A program made the position numbers and the translations under genes. The notes below the pieces were generated by a model that saw nothing but the letters and a program-made list of their open reading frames with translations, did not search any database and was not told where the DNA came from. A stretch of 64,000 nucleotides of DNA, from positions 6,882,001 to 6,946,000 of the forward strand of contig NZ_CP187232.1 in assembly GCF_049674955.1 (NCBI RefSeq), read 5' to 3'. The stretch is from Sphaerisporangium viridialbum (lineage in GTDB: Bacteria; Actinomycetota; Actinomycetes; Streptosporangiales; Streptosporangiaceae). How positions within the stretch are numbered: the stretch's first letter is position 1; every line of letters starts with the position of its first letter. This document shows positions 1 to 12,321 of the stretch, piece by piece.

Positions 1-469
1 GGGCCATGCGGTGCGCCAGCGTGATCGGCAGCGGCATCAGCTCAGGGGTCTCGCGGCAGGCGTAGCCGAACATCAGGCCCTGGTCACCGGCGCCCTGGCG
101 GTCGAGCTCATCGACGCCCTCGCCCTCACGGTGCTCGTAGGCGTCGTCGACGCCCTGGGCGATGTCGGGCGACTGCGCGCCGATGGACACCGACACGCCG
201 CACGAGGCGCCGTCGAAGCCCTTGTGCGAGGCGTCGTAACCGATCTCGAGGATCTTCTCGCGGATGACGCCGGGGATGTCGATGTAGGTGTCGGTCGTCA
301 CCTCACCGGCGACGTGGACCTGGCCGGTGGTGATCATCGTCTCGACCGCGACCCGGCTCGTGGCATCGTCCTTGAGCATGGCGTCGAGGATGGCGTCACT
401 GATCTGGTCGGCGATCTTGTCCGGGTGGCCCTCGGTAACCGACTCGGAAGTGAACAGGCGGCGGGACAA
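1..469 (-). CDS. metK: S-adenosylmethionine synthase, 3' end cut by window
   Basis: Makes S-adenosylmethionine from methionine and ATP in the cytosol. The visible N-terminal 156 residues carry the family signatures GHPDK (about residues 14-18) and GAGDQGLMFGYA (about residues 127-138). The start is a TTG codon at 469-467: an in-frame stop lies just upstream and an AGGAGCC ribosome site sits 6 bases before it, while no in-frame ATG exists. The rest of the gene lies beyond base 1. It is the last gene of the minus-strand series mihF-gmk-rpoZ-coaBC-small gene-metK. Identity is certain; only the TTG start is inferred. Confidence 0.95.
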   Translation of the reverse strand, partial: MSRRLFTSESVTEGHPDKIADQISDAILDAMLKDDATSRVAVETMITTGQVHVAGEVTTDTYIDIPGVIREKILEIGYDASHKGFDGASCGVSVSIGAQSPDIAQGVDDAYEHREGEGVDELDRQGAGDQGLMFGYACRETPELMPLPITLAHRMA

Positions 470-601
470 CTCAGTGGCTCCTCATGCAGCGGCTGCTGAC
501 GTCGTGGGCTTGGCGTGAGACGGCCTAAGCGCTCCGCCGAGTCTAGCCCTACCTGAAGCGGCGTCGCTCAACCGTCTTGGCAGATGGTCGTGGCCGACGG
601 C

Positions 602-970
602 CTAGAGATCAGGAAGCGGATCTCTAGGCAGGTCGCCCGGGGAGAACGCCTCGGCGTCCGCCGCCCCGACGACAGCGACGTATTCATCGTCGACCTCGAA
701 AACCGTACCACCCAATTCGATCGTGGGCCCGGCACCGAATCGCAGCGGGCCGAGGCGAGTCCGCCTCGGGTACGTCGCCCACACGGCGGCCGGCTCGTAA
801 CGGCTGAACACCTTGGTGGCCAGCACGGTGACGGACCGGTCGGAGACCACGATCATGTAGTTCGCCACACCGCCCGAACCGACCAGGGAGACGGGAAAGA
901 CGTAGTGGACGCTCTCGCCGGGGGGCAGCAGAGCGCGGCAGCGTCCTCTTATGGCGGCGGTCACCGGCAT
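602..970 (-). CDS. Small conserved-looking protein of unknown function
   Basis: I do not recognise this 122-residue protein. It has no signal peptide or membrane segment. The pattern of short beta-like stretches (HYVFPVSLVG, YMIVVSDRSVTVLA, TVFEVDDEYVAVVG) suggests a compact beta fold of the PH-like kind often seen in small actinobacterial proteins, but this is only an impression. The ATG at 970 follows a GAGAGGG ribosome site at 8 bases. It lies between coaBC and metK in the same direction, so it may be co-transcribed with them. GC-rich third positions and good spacing support a real gene. Confidence 0.65.
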   Translation of the reverse strand: MPVTAAIRGRCRALLPPGESVHYVFPVSLVGSGGVANYMIVVSDRSVTVLATKVFSRYEPAAVWATYPRRTRLGPLRFGAGPTIELGGTVFEVDDEYVAVVGAADAEAFSPGDLPRDPLPDL

Positions 971-1057
971 GATTCAGCCCTCTCACTGCGGCCTGCCCCT
1001 GGAGTATCCGCCGGGGAGCGCCCGCCAGCAAGCGCCCAGGAGCCGATATCGGGCCGA

Positions 1058-2278
1058 TCAGGCCAGCCGGGCGGCGACGAGGTCCCAGACGGTGTCGGCC
1101 AGGGCTTCCTTCGGGCCGCGCGGGACCTCCACGGGGTCGGCCCCCGCCACCAGGATCACCGCGGCGTTGTCGGGCGTGCCGAAGGCGAGGTGCTCCCCCA
1201 CCTGGTTGACGACGAGCAGGTCACAGCCCTTGCGGGCGAGCTTGGCCCTGCCGTTGGCGAGCACGTCGTCGGTCTCGGCGGCGAACCCGGCGATCACTTC
1301 GGGAGCGGGCTTGCGCCCTTCCCTGCGCCGATCGCACAGCTCGGCAAGGATGTCAGGATTTTTCGTGAGATGGATGGGCTCGGGCTCGCCGGACGTCTTC
1401 TTGATCTTCGAGTCGCTCCTGGCCGCGGGCCGGAAGTCGGCGACGGCCGCCGCCATGACCACCGCGTCGGCGCGCTCGGCGGCATCGAGCACGGCCGCGC
1501 GCATGTCGAGCGTGGACTCCACGCGCACCATCGTGACCCCGGCGGGGTCGGGCAGCGCGACGTTGGCCGCGACCAGCGTCACCTCGGCCCCGCGCGCCAC
1601 GGCCGTGCGGGCCAGGGCGTACCCCTGGAGCCCCGAGGAGCGGTTGCCGATGAAGCGGACGGGGTCGATCGCCTCGCGGGTGCCCCCGGCGGAGACCACG
1701 ACCCGGCGGCCGGCGAGGTCGCGCTCGCGCCCGGACAGCACGCGGCGGCAGACCTCGAAGATCTGCTGAGGGTCGGGAAGGCGCCCGGGCCCGGTGTCGG
1801 CGCCGGTCAGCCGGCCGACGGCGGGGTCGATGACCAGCGACCCCCGCTCGCGCAGCGTCGCGACGTTCGCGCGGGTGGCGGGGTGCTCCCACATCTCGGT
1901 GTGCATCGCGGGGGCGAAGACCACGGGGCAGCGCGCGGTCAGCAGGGTGTTGGTGAGCAGGTCGCCGGCGAGGCCGTGCGCCGCCTTGGCGAGGATGTCG
2001 GCGGTCGCCGGCGCGACCACGACGAGATCGGCGCCCTGCCCGATGCGGACATGGGGCACCTCGTGGACGGACTCCCAGACCTCGCTGGTCACGGGATTGC
2101 CCGACAGGGCCGCCCAGGTGGGCTCGCCGACGAAGCGCAGGGCGTCACGGGTCGGGACGACGCGGACGTCGTGCCCCGACTCGGTGAACAGCCTCAGCAG
2201 CTCGCAGGCCTTGTAAGCGGCGATGCCCGCGCCGACGCCGAGAACGACACTCGGCCTCGCGCGGACCTGGCTCGCCAT
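1058..2278 (-). CDS. coaBC: Bifunctional phosphopantothenoylcysteine decarboxylase / phosphopantothenate-cysteine ligase
   Basis: Catalyses two consecutive coenzyme A steps: ligation of cysteine to 4'-phosphopantothenate and FMN-dependent decarboxylation of the product. The 406 residues show an N-terminal flavoprotein domain (GVGAGIAAYK near residue 14; APAMHTEMW in place of the usual PAMN) and, from about residue 185, the CoaB domain (SAGGTREAIDPVRFIGNRSSG; KIKK and LTKNPDIL). The position that holds a cysteine in the E. coli decarboxylase (ACGDxGPGRM) reads LTGADTGPGRL, so that cysteine is absent; I believe this is common in actinobacteria. The gene lies 23 bases after rpoZ with a GGAG ribosome site. 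Confidence 0.95.
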   Translation of the reverse strand: MASQVRARPSVVLGVGAGIAAYKACELLRLFTESGHDVRVVPTRDALRFVGEPTWAALSGNPVTSEVWESVHEVPHVRIGQGADLVVVAPATADILAKAAHGLAGDLLTNTLLTARCPVVFAPAMHTEMWEHPATRANVATLRERGSLVIDPAVGRLTGADTGPGRLPDPQQIFEVCRRVLSGRERDLAGRRVVVSAGGTREAIDPVRFIGNRSSGLQGYALARTAVARGAEVTLVAANVALPDPAGVTMVRVESTLDMRAAVLDAAERADAVVMAAAVADFRPAARSDSKIKKTSGEPEPIHLTKNPDILAELCDRRREGRKPAPEVIAGFAAETDDVLANGRAKLARKGCDLLVVNQVGEHLAFGTPDNAAVILVAGADPVEVPRGPKEALADTVWDLVAARLA

Positions 2279-2301
2279 CGCTGTCTCCGGAAGGGAGCCG
2301 G

Positions 2302-2565
2302 TCAGCCCTCGATCGGCTCGGAGGTGAGCAGACCCTCGGAGACCTCACGCAGCGCGATGGACAGGGGCTTCTCCTGCGCGTGGGTCTCCACGAGGGGACC
2401 GACGTACTCGAGAAGGCCCTCGCCCAGCTGGGAGTAGTAGGCGTTGATCTGGCGCGCCCGCTTCGCGCCCATGATGACCAGGCTGTACTTGCTGTCGACG
2501 ACCTCAAGCAGCTGGTCGATCGGCGGGTTGGTGATGCCTTCGGCAACCGGGGCAGTGCCTGCCAC
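2302..2565 (-). CDS. rpoZ: DNA-directed RNA polymerase omega subunit
   Basis: Small subunit that helps assemble and stabilise RNA polymerase by holding the beta' subunit. The 87 residues contain the typical omega core (TNPPIDQLLE, KYSLVIMGAKRARQIN, EKPLSIALREVSEGLL). Its place between gmk upstream and coaBC downstream is the classic actinobacterial order. About 100 bases separate it from the end of gmk, so it may also have its own promoter, although I see no clear one. Confidence 0.95.
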   Translation of the reverse strand: MAGTAPVAEGITNPPIDQLLEVVDSKYSLVIMGAKRARQINAYYSQLGEGLLEYVGPLVETHAQEKPLSIALREVSEGLLTSEPIEG

Positions 2566-2663
2566 GTCGTCGGCCTCTCAGTCGAATGTCGAGTCTTCGG
2601 TCTTGGCCTCGAAGGATACCAAGGGGAACCGGCAGGGCCGACTCGCCCAGGCCAGGCCGATCT

Positions 2664-3341
2664 TCACTTCATCAAGGCTATCAGCCGGCCGCACACTTCC
2701 TTGACGGCCGTGTTGACGAGCGTGAGGTCGAACTCCTTCTCGGCGGCCAGCTCGACGCGGCCCGCGGCGAGGCGGCGCTCGATGACGTCCTCCGGCTCGG
2801 TGCCGCGACCGCGCAGGCGGCTCTCCAGCTCCTCCCAGCTCGGCGGGGCCAGGAAGACGAGCAGAGCCTCTGGCATGGTCTCACGCACCTGCCGGGCGCC
2901 CTGCAGGTCGATCTCCAGGAGCGTCGGCACGCCGAGGGCGAGCTTGCGCTCCACGGGCACGCGGGGCGTGCCGTAGCGGTTGCCGGCGAACTCCGCCCAT
3001 TCGAGCAGCTCGCCATCGGCGATCATGCGGTCGAACTCGTCGTCGGCGACGAAGTAGTACTCGACGCCGTGCGTCTCGCCCGGACGGGGAGTCCTGGTGG
3101 TCACCGAGACCGACAGCCACACCTCGGGGTGGGACCGCCGAAGCTCGGCGACGACCGTGGACTTGCCCACGCCCGACGGCCCGGAGAGGACCGTGAGACG
3201 GTTTCCCGTCGGTCCGGAGGAGACCACGGTCGCCTCCGGACTCCCGGATGGAGGCATGGGGTCACCGCCACGTGTCCCAGACCCCCCGAAAACGGGCGCC
3301 TCGTGGGCTCCGCCCTCTTCGGGCCAGGACGTACCGGTCAC
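2664..3341 (-). CDS. gmk: Guanylate kinase
   Basis: Phosphorylates GMP to GDP with ATP. The P-loop GPSGVGKST lies at about residues 54-62, followed by the GMP-binding region (SVSVTTRTPRPGE, GVEYYFV) and the LEIDLQGARQV segment. From the GTG at 3341 the protein has 225 residues, slightly longer than usual because of a low-complexity N-terminal tail of about 45 residues. An in-frame ATG at 3257 would give a more ordinary length, but GGGGGG precedes the GTG and makes it a plausible start. It follows mihF in the same direction. Confidence 0.93.
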   Translation of the reverse strand: MTGTSWPEEGGAHEAPVFGGSGTRGGDPMPPSGSPEATVVSSGPTGNRLTVLSGPSGVGKSTVVAELRRSHPEVWLSVSVTTRTPRPGETHGVEYYFVADDEFDRMIADGELLEWAEFAGNRYGTPRVPVERKLALGVPTLLEIDLQGARQVRETMPEALLVFLAPPSWEELESRLRGRGTEPEDVIERRLAAGRVELAAEKEFDLTLVNTAVKEVCGRLIALMK

Positions 3342-3379
3342 ACCACACCCCCCGTTGATCTTGCTCGTGCGGACCGAGA

Positions 3380-3703
3380 TCAGCTCTCGGCGCCGCCGAA
3401 CTCGCGCTCCAGAGCTGCGCGCTGGTTCGCGCCGAGGCCCCGTACGCGACGGGACTCGGCGATACCGAGCCGCTCCATGAGCTGCTTGGCGCGGACCTTG
3501 CCCACGCCGGGGAGCGACTCCAAAAGTGCCGACACCTTCATCTTGCCGATGACGTCGTCGGTCTGACCATCCTTCAGCACCTCAGCCAGAGAAACCGCGC
3601 CGTGCTTCAGCCGGTTCTTGACCTCGGCACGCTCCTTGCGGGCCTTGGCAGCCTTCTCCAGGGCTGCGGCGCGCTGCTCGGGGGTCAGGGGAGGAAGAGC
3701 CAC
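3380..3703 (-). CDS. mihF: Actinobacterial integration host factor (mIHF)
   Basis: Nucleoid-associated DNA-binding protein of actinobacteria, unrelated in sequence to enterobacterial IHF. The 107 residues show the family's charged N-terminal helix (LTPEQRAAALEKAAKARKER), VKNRLKHG, and the DNA-binding LPGVGKVRAKQLMERLGI segment (helix-two-turn-helix-like) followed by RRVRGLGANQRAALEREFG. The GTG start at 3703 is preceded by GAGGTGA. Synteny with gmk and rpoZ is standard. A 9-bp inverted repeat lies in its leader (3756-3789). Confidence 0.94.
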   Translation of the reverse strand: MALPPLTPEQRAAALEKAAKARKERAEVKNRLKHGAVSLAEVLKDGQTDDVIGKMKVSALLESLPGVGKVRAKQLMERLGIAESRRVRGLGANQRAALEREFGGAES

Positions 3704-3755
3704 GCCGGGTCACCTCGAATTTCTGTCGATGTACTCGGACGGGAGGGGAAACTAG

Positions 3756-3789
3756 CTGGTCTTGGGCTTCCAAGCAACGTCAAGACCAG
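3756..3789. promoter_or_regulatory. Inverted repeat in the mihF leader
   Basis: CTGGTCTTG at 3756-3764 is the exact reverse complement of CAAGACCAG at 3781-3789, with a 16-base spacer. GGGGAAA-like and TTTCTCCCC sequences extend the symmetry on both sides with small gaps. It starts 53 bases upstream of the mihF start codon, so it could be an operator or a leader hairpin. No function is known to me. Confidence 0.5.
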
Positions 3790-3936
3790 TTTCTCCCCTC
3801 ACAAAATTCATTTCATCACTCTTCGTGTTCGAGATATCGCAGTGCGTCGACAAAATGCGCCTGTACAGGCCCCTCGCGGGCTAGTCATCGCGGCATGGCG
3901 CACACCCACCCGGGCTAGTCCCGCCCGCGCCTGACG

Positions 3937-3972
3937 GGCCTTCCGCCGGCGCCGGAAAGACTGCGGAAGGCC
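3937..3972 (-). terminator. Stem-loop after the pyr operon
   Basis: GGCCTTCCGC (3937-3946) pairs perfectly with GCGGAAGGCC (3963-3972) around a 16-base loop that can itself fold. It lies 41 bases beyond the pyrF stop, where an operon terminator is expected. There is no U-run, as is usual in high-GC actinomycetes. The bases from here to mihF (3973-4012 and 3790-3936) show no gene. Confidence 0.55.
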
Positions 3973-4012
3973 GGCGGATGACCCGCGAAACAAGGGCGGA
4001 TGAACTTCGCAA

Positions 4013-4711
4013 TCAGCTCGAAAGGACCCGGCGGATGGCCGCCGCGATGCCCGCGGCGGCGGCTCCGGGGTCGGCTGCTCCGGTGATCGGGCGGCCGATC
4101 ACGAGAAGATCGGCCCCGTCGGCGATAGCCTGCTCAGGAGTCGCTACTCTTGCCTGATCCTGGGTGTCGGAACCGGCGGGCCGCACCCCGGGAGTGATCA
4201 GCGTGATGCCGGGCCCGACCTCCGCGCGCACCGCGGCGACCTCTCGCGGCGAGCAGACGAGGGCCTGGGCGCCCGCGCCGACGGCCTCCACGGCCAGACG
4301 GCGCACGGCGTCGCCGGCGGGTCCCCTGACCCCGATGCGCTCCAGATCGGCCTCTGAGAGCGACGTCAGGGCCGTCACGGCGGCGATGACGGTGTTCGGG
4401 GCCGACTCCACCGCGGCCTGGATCATGGCGCGCCCACCGGCCGCGTGGACGGTGAGGATGGCGGGCTTGAGCCGGGCGACGGCACGGGCGGCGCCCGCGA
4501 CGGTGTTCGGGATGTCGTGGAGCTTGAGATCGAGGAAGACCTGGATGCCGGTGGCCCCTCGCACGGAGGCGATCACATCGGGGCCGTAGCGCAGGTAAAG
4601 TTCGAGGCCGACCTTCACGGTGCTCACGTGCGGAGTGACCAGGGCCGCCCAGCGGGCCGCCGTCTCCAGATCGGGTGCGTCCAGGGCGACGGCGATGGGT
4701 GCGGACGTCAC
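4013..4711 (-). CDS. pyrF: Orotidine 5'-phosphate decarboxylase
   Basis: Last step of UMP synthesis: decarboxylates orotidine monophosphate. The 232 residues carry the DxKxHD catalytic motif (DLKLHDIPNT, about residues 60-70), the TVHAAGG strand and the phosphate-binding end (TPGVRP, LVIGRPIT). The start is the GTG at 4711, chosen because it overlaps the pyrD stop (GTGA) and follows GGAGGAGAG. A longer reading frame continues upstream through pyrD but makes a low-complexity arginine-rich translation and is not real. It is the last gene of the pyr operon. Confidence 0.95.
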   Translation of the reverse strand: MTSAPIAVALDAPDLETAARWAALVTPHVSTVKVGLELYLRYGPDVIASVRGATGIQVFLDLKLHDIPNTVAGAARAVARLKPAILTVHAAGGRAMIQAAVESAPNTVIAAVTALTSLSEADLERIGVRGPAGDAVRRLAVEAVGAGAQALVCSPREVAAVRAEVGPGITLITPGVRPAGSDTQDQARVATPEQAIADGADLLVIGRPITGAADPGAAAAGIAAAIRRVLSS

Positions 4712-5682
4712 AGAGAGCTCTCCTCCAGGTCGATTCGGTGCCGGGGCCCCGCCCCGGGTGGCCGGTGGGCCAGCCCGACGGCGTCCGCGAGGCGCTCGAA
4801 GCCGCGCTCCTTGAGCAGGTCTTCGAGCTCCCGCAGGATCCGCAGGCAGGCGTAGGGGTCGTTGAACAGCGCGGTGCCGACCGAGACGGCGCAGGCGCCC
4901 GCGAGTATCAGTTCGAGGGCGTCGCGCCCGGTCATGACGCCGCCCATGCCGACGATGGGCACGCCGGGCAGCGCCGCGTGCACCTGCCACAGGCAGCGTA
5001 CGGCGAGCGGCCTGATGGCGGGCCCCGAGAGCCCGCCGGTGCCGGCGGCGAGCGAGGGGCGCATGGTGTCGACGTCGATGCTCATGCCGAGCGGCGTGTT
5101 GATCATGGCGAGCGCGTCGGCGCCGCCGTCCACGCAAGCCCGGGCCACGGCGACGATGTCGGCCACGTCCGGGGCGAGCTTGGCCACCACCGGCACGTCG
5201 TACCGCATGGTGGCGCGCACCGAGGCGATGACCTCGGCCGAGGCGGCGGGGTCGCGGGCGAAGACGCGCCCGAGGTCCTCGACGTTGGGGCACGACAGGT
5301 TGACCTCGATCGCGGCCACGCCCGGCGCGTCGGCCAGCCTGCGCGCGAGCGCGGTGTACTCGGCGACGCTGCCGCCGGCGACCGAGACCACCGCGCGCGC
5401 CCCTCGCTCGACCAGGCGGGGCAGCTCGTGTTCGAGGAAGGCGTCCACACCCGGCCCCTGGAGCCCCACGGCGTTCAGCATGCCCGAGGGCGTCTCGGCC
5501 ATGCGGGGGGTGGGCCGCCCGGCCCTGGGCGCCATGGTGACCGAGTGGGTCACGACGGCGCCGAGGCGGGCGAGGTCGAAGAACTGGGAGAGCTCGGCGC
5601 CGGAGGCGGCGCACCCGGCGGCCGTGGTGATCGGGTTGGCCAGTTCGACGTGCGCGAGGTACGTCCGCATGTCAACTGACAT
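4708..5682 (-). CDS. pyrD: Dihydroorotate dehydrogenase, class 1B catalytic subunit
   Basis: Oxidises dihydroorotate to orotate with FMN. Residues AGCAASG near the N-terminus, VNLSCPNVE (the cysteine is the class 1 catalytic base) and GMGGVMTGRDALELILAGA (FMN phosphate site) identify it. The adjacent pyrK shows it is the NAD-linked class 1B form. I take the ATG at 5682 as start; a GTG at 5697 with a closer AGGAGGGAG and an ATG at 5670 are alternatives. Its 5' end overlaps the end of pyrK and its stop overlaps the pyrF start, so translation of the three genes is coupled. Confidence 0.94.
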   Translation of the reverse strand: MSVDMRTYLAHVELANPITTAAGCAASGAELSQFFDLARLGAVVTHSVTMAPRAGRPTPRMAETPSGMLNAVGLQGPGVDAFLEHELPRLVERGARAVVSVAGGSVAEYTALARRLADAPGVAAIEVNLSCPNVEDLGRVFARDPAASAEVIASVRATMRYDVPVVAKLAPDVADIVAVARACVDGGADALAMINTPLGMSIDVDTMRPSLAAGTGGLSGPAIRPLAVRCLWQVHAALPGVPIVGMGGVMTGRDALELILAGACAVSVGTALFNDPYACLRILRELEDLLKERGFERLADAVGLAHRPPGAGPRHRIDLEESSL

Positions 5683-6568
5683 TTCGGGTGTGAGCACCTC
5701 CCTCCTGTGCTCGTCCCCCAGGTGCTCCCAGGGCGTCGAACGGGATGGTGCCGATGTCCTCGAACCGCACGCGCTCGCCGCGGAACACCGGCCCCTCCAC
5801 GCAGGATCGAACCATGCGGGTGACCCCGTCGTCGCCGATGACCGGAAGCACGCACGTCATGCAGACGCCGTACCCGCACGCCATGGACTCCTCGACGGAC
5901 ACCTGGACCGGGATGTCGAACTCGACGGCGACGGCGGTCACGCCGCGCAGCATCGCCATCGGGCCGCACGCGTAGACCACGTCGGCCCGCGCGTCGGCGA
6001 TCACCGAGGGCAGTGCGTCGGTGACGCGGCCGCGCAGGCCGAGCGAGCCGTCCTCGGTGGTCAGCGTCGTGGTCTCGCCCATGCGCCTGGCCCGGAGCGC
6101 GCCGAACACGCGGTCGGCCGAGGCGGCCCCCAGCACGAAGTCGACCCGGCACCCGCGCTGCTGCAGCGTGTCGGCCAGGGCGAACAGCGACGCCGAGCCG
6201 TACTCCCCGCCGACGAGCACGCACGCGCACGGGTCGCGCGGCACGGGGAACGGGCGGCCGAGCGGGCCGACCAGGTCGAGGCTGTCCCTGGCCTTGCGCT
6301 CGGCGAGCCACGCGGTGCCCCGTCCGCGCACGGCGAAGACGAGCTCCACCGTGCCGCCGTAGTCGGGCTTGACGTCGTGCACGGAGAAGACCCGGCGCGT
6401 GGGCATGGAGGTGTGCGGCCCGCCGACGGCCACGGAGACGAAGTGACCGGGACGGAAGCGCTCGGCGATGCCCGGCGCCACGACGGTGAGCGCGTGATAG
6501 GCGTCGACACGGCGCGTCGTCAGCACCGTGCCCGTCACCTGCACCGGAGTAACGGCCGTCTCCCTCAC
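5672..6568 (-). CDS. pyrK: Dihydroorotate dehydrogenase electron-transfer subunit
   Basis: FAD and 2Fe-2S subunit that passes electrons from PyrD to NAD. The 298 residues show a ferredoxin-reductase-type fold (RPGHFVSVAVGG, RRVFSVHDV), an NAD-binding half (CVLVGGEYGSA, YACGPMAMLRG), and the iron-sulfur cysteines CGYGVCMTC plus a fourth in RSCVEGPVF. The start is the GTG at 6568, 14 bases after the carB stop and next to GGGAG; upstream in-frame sequence only overlaps carB. It sits between carB and pyrD in the operon. Confidence 0.92.
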   Translation of the reverse strand: MRETAVTPVQVTGTVLTTRRVDAYHALTVVAPGIAERFRPGHFVSVAVGGPHTSMPTRRVFSVHDVKPDYGGTVELVFAVRGRGTAWLAERKARDSLDLVGPLGRPFPVPRDPCACVLVGGEYGSASLFALADTLQQRGCRVDFVLGAASADRVFGALRARRMGETTTLTTEDGSLGLRGRVTDALPSVIADARADVVYACGPMAMLRGVTAVAVEFDIPVQVSVEESMACGYGVCMTCVLPVIGDDGVTRMVRSCVEGPVFRGERVRFEDIGTIPFDALGAPGGRAQEGGAHTRNVS

Positions 6569-6582
6569 CTCCCGCCTGGTCG

Positions 6583-9865
<3,283 letters not shown>

Positions 9866-9873
<8 letters not shown>

Positions 9874-11020
9874 TCTCGCCCTCCGCCTTCACCGTCGTGC
9901 CCGGGCGCGCCATCAGGGCGCAGAACTCGTCGAACAGGCCCGCGGCGTCGTGCGGCCCCGCGGCGGCCTCGGGGTGGTACTGCACGCTGAACGCCGGATA
10001 GTCCAGCAGGCGCAGCCCCTCCACGCAGTCGTCGTTAAGGTTCACGTGGCTGACCTCCGCGCGGCCGTACGGCGTGTCGAACGGGCCGTCCAGGGGCGCC
10101 CGCACGGCGAAGCCGTGGTTGTGGGCGGAGATGTCCACCTTGCCGGTGCGCCGGTCCTGCACGGGCTGGTTGACGCCCCGGTGGCCGTACCGCAGCTTGT
10201 ACGTGCCGAGCCCGAGCGCGCGGCCGAGGATCTGGTTGCCGAAGCAGATGCCGAAGACCGGCCTGCCCGCGTCCAGCACGCCCGTGAGCGCCTCGACGGC
10301 GTAGTCGGCGGTCGCCGGGTCGCCCGGGCCGTTCGAGAGGAACACCCCGTCCGGGTCCAGGGCGAGGATGTCGGCGGCGGTCGCGCCCGCGGGGAGCACG
10401 TGGACCTCGCACCCCCGCTCGGCCATGCGGTACGGCGTCATCGCCTTGATGCCGAGGTCGACCGCCGCGACCGTGAACCGCTTGCGCCCGTGCGCGGGGA
10501 CGATGTACGGCTCGGCCGTGGAGACCTCCTTGGCGAGGTCGGCGCCCACCATCGAGGGGCTGTGCCGCACCTTCTCGGCCAGCTCCTCCACCGGGACCGT
10601 GGGAGAGGTGAAGACCCCGGCGCGCATGGCGCCGCGCTCGCGCAGGTGGCGGGTGAGCGCCCGGGTGCCCGGCATGGCGATGCCCACCACGCCCTGCGTC
10701 CGAAGCTCCTCGTCCAGCGTGCGGCGGGAGCGCCAGTTCGAGGCGACCCGCGCGGGCTCGCGCACGACGTACCCGGCGACCCAGATGCGGGACGACTCGG
10801 GGTCCTCGTCGTTGACGCCGGTGTTGCCGATGTGCGGCGCGGTCATCGCCACGATCTGCCGGTGGTAGGAGGGGTCGGTGAGGGTCTCCTGGTAGCCGGT
10901 CATGCCGGTGGAGAACACCATCTCGCCGAACGTCTCGCCCTCGGCGCCGTACGGCGTGCCGTGGAAGGCCCGGCCGTCTTCCAGGACGAGGACCGCTGTG
11001 CCCGTGGTCGCGCGCGTCAC
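9866..11020 (-). CDS. carA: Carbamoyl-phosphate synthase small (glutaminase) subunit
   Basis: Class I glutamine amidotransferase subunit that supplies ammonia to CarB. The 384 residues include the N-terminal CPSase small domain (VLVLEDGRAFHG, GEMVFSTGMTGYQETLTDPSY) and the glutaminase nucleophile in FGICFGNQILGRALGLGTYK, with HPEAAAGPHD at the end. The GTG start at 11020 overlaps the pyrC stop (GTGA). A much longer open frame running upstream through pyrC is a shadow. In the nucleophile elbow the usual GHQ histidine is asparagine (GNQ). Confidence 0.96.
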
Positions 11021-12321
11021 GTGAGCTTCCCTTCGAGAACGGTGGGACGACCGCGCAGGAAGGTCGCGACGACCCTGCCCGGCAGCGTCATGCCCTGGTA
11101 GGGCGTGTTGCGGCTCTTGGAGGCGAACCCGCCGGGGTCGACCGCCCAGCGTACGGAGGGGTCGACCAGGGTGAGGTTCGCGGGGGCGTCCGCCTGGAGC
11201 GGGCCTCCGTGGCCGGACAGCCGCCCGATGCGGGCGGGCCGGGCGGACATGCGGTCGGCGACGCCCGCCCAGTCGAGCAGGCCGGTCTCGACCATGGCCT
11301 CCTGGACCACCGACAGGGCGGTCTCCAGGCCGATCATGCCCATGGCCGCCGCCGGCCACTCGGTCTCCTTGTCCTCGACCGGGTGCGGCGCGTGGTCGGT
11401 GGCCACGCAGTCGATCGTGCCGTCGGCGAGGGCCTCGCGCAGCGCCCGCACGTCGGTCTCGGTGCGCAGCGGCGGGTTGACCTTGTAGATCGGGTTGTAC
11501 GCGCCCGCGGGCGAGGTCTCGGCGCAGGTGTCGGTGAGCAGCAGGTGGTGCGGGGTCACCTCGGCGGTGACGTCCCAGCCCTTCGACTTCGCCCAGCGGA
11601 TGATCTCCACGGACCCCGCCGTGGAGACGTGGCAGATGTGCAGCCGGGAGCCGACGTGCGCGGCCAGCAGGCAGTCGCGCGCGATGATCGCCTCCTCGGC
11701 GACGGCCGGCCAGCCGGTCAGCCCGAGGCGGCCGGACACCGAGCCCTCGTTCATCTGCGCGCCCTCGGTCAGGCGCGGCTCCTGCGCGTGCTGGGCCACC
11801 ACCCCGTCGAACGCCTTGACGTACTCCAGGGCGCGGCGCATCAGGACGGCGTCGGAGACGCACACCCCGTCGTCGGAGAAGACCCGCACCCGGGCGGCGC
11901 TGTCGGCCATCGCGCCGAGCTCGGCGAGCTGCCTGCCCAGAAGGCCCGCCGTGACCGCGCCCACCGGCTGGACGTCGCAGTGCCCGGCCTCCTGGCCGAG
12001 CCGCCAGACCTGCTCGACGACTCCCGCGGTGTCGGCGACCGGCGAGGTATTGGCCATGGCGTGGACGGCGGTGAACCCGCCGAGCGCCGCCGCCGCGGTG
12101 CCGGACTGGACGGTCTCGGCGTCCTCCCTGCCGGGCTCGCGCAGGTGGGTGTGCAGGTCGACCAGGCCGGGCAGCGCGATCAGCCCGCCGGCGTCGACGT
12201 GCTCGACACCGGTGCCGTCGATCTCGCCGGGGGCGCCGATCTCGGCGATGTACCCGTCCTTGATGAGGATGTCCCGCGGCTCGCCGCCGAGGACGCGGGC
12301 GGCTTTGACGAGGTAGCTCAC
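11017..12321 (-). CDS. pyrC: Dihydroorotase
   Basis: Cyclises carbamoyl aspartate to dihydroorotate. The 434 residues carry the zinc-binding LPGLVDLHTHLREPGRED, a second histidine motif (HICHVSTAGSV), VTAEVTPHHLLL, and the catalytic ATDHAPH. The class I amidohydrolase length fits. The GTG start at 12321 overlaps the pyrB stop (GTGA) and the stop overlaps carA. Fourth function in the operon after PyrR, PyrB and before CarA. Confidence 0.96.
   Translation of the reverse strand: MSYLVKAARVLGGEPRDILIKDGYIAEIGAPGEIDGTGVEHVDAGGLIALPGLVDLHTHLREPGREDAETVQSGTAAAALGGFTAVHAMANTSPVADTAGVVEQVWRLGQEAGHCDVQPVGAVTAGLLGRQLAELGAMADSAARVRVFSDDGVCVSDAVLMRRALEYVKAFDGVVAQHAQEPRLTEGAQMNEGSVSGRLGLTGWPAVAEEAIIARDCLLAAHVGSRLHICHVSTAGSVEIIRWAKSKGWDVTAEVTPHHLLLTDTCAETSPAGAYNPIYKVNPPLRTETDVRALREALADGTIDCVATDHAPHPVEDKETEWPAAAMGMIGLETALSVVQEAMVETGLLDWAGVADRMSARPARIGRLSGHGGPLQADAPANLTLVDPSVRWAVDPGGFASKSRNTPYQGMTLPGRVVATFLRGRPTVLEGKLT

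Noticed and set aside
600..602. SAM riboswitch upstream of metK
   Set aside because: The gap between the small gene and metK (470-601) has no recognisable SAM-I, SAM-II or SAM-IV core.
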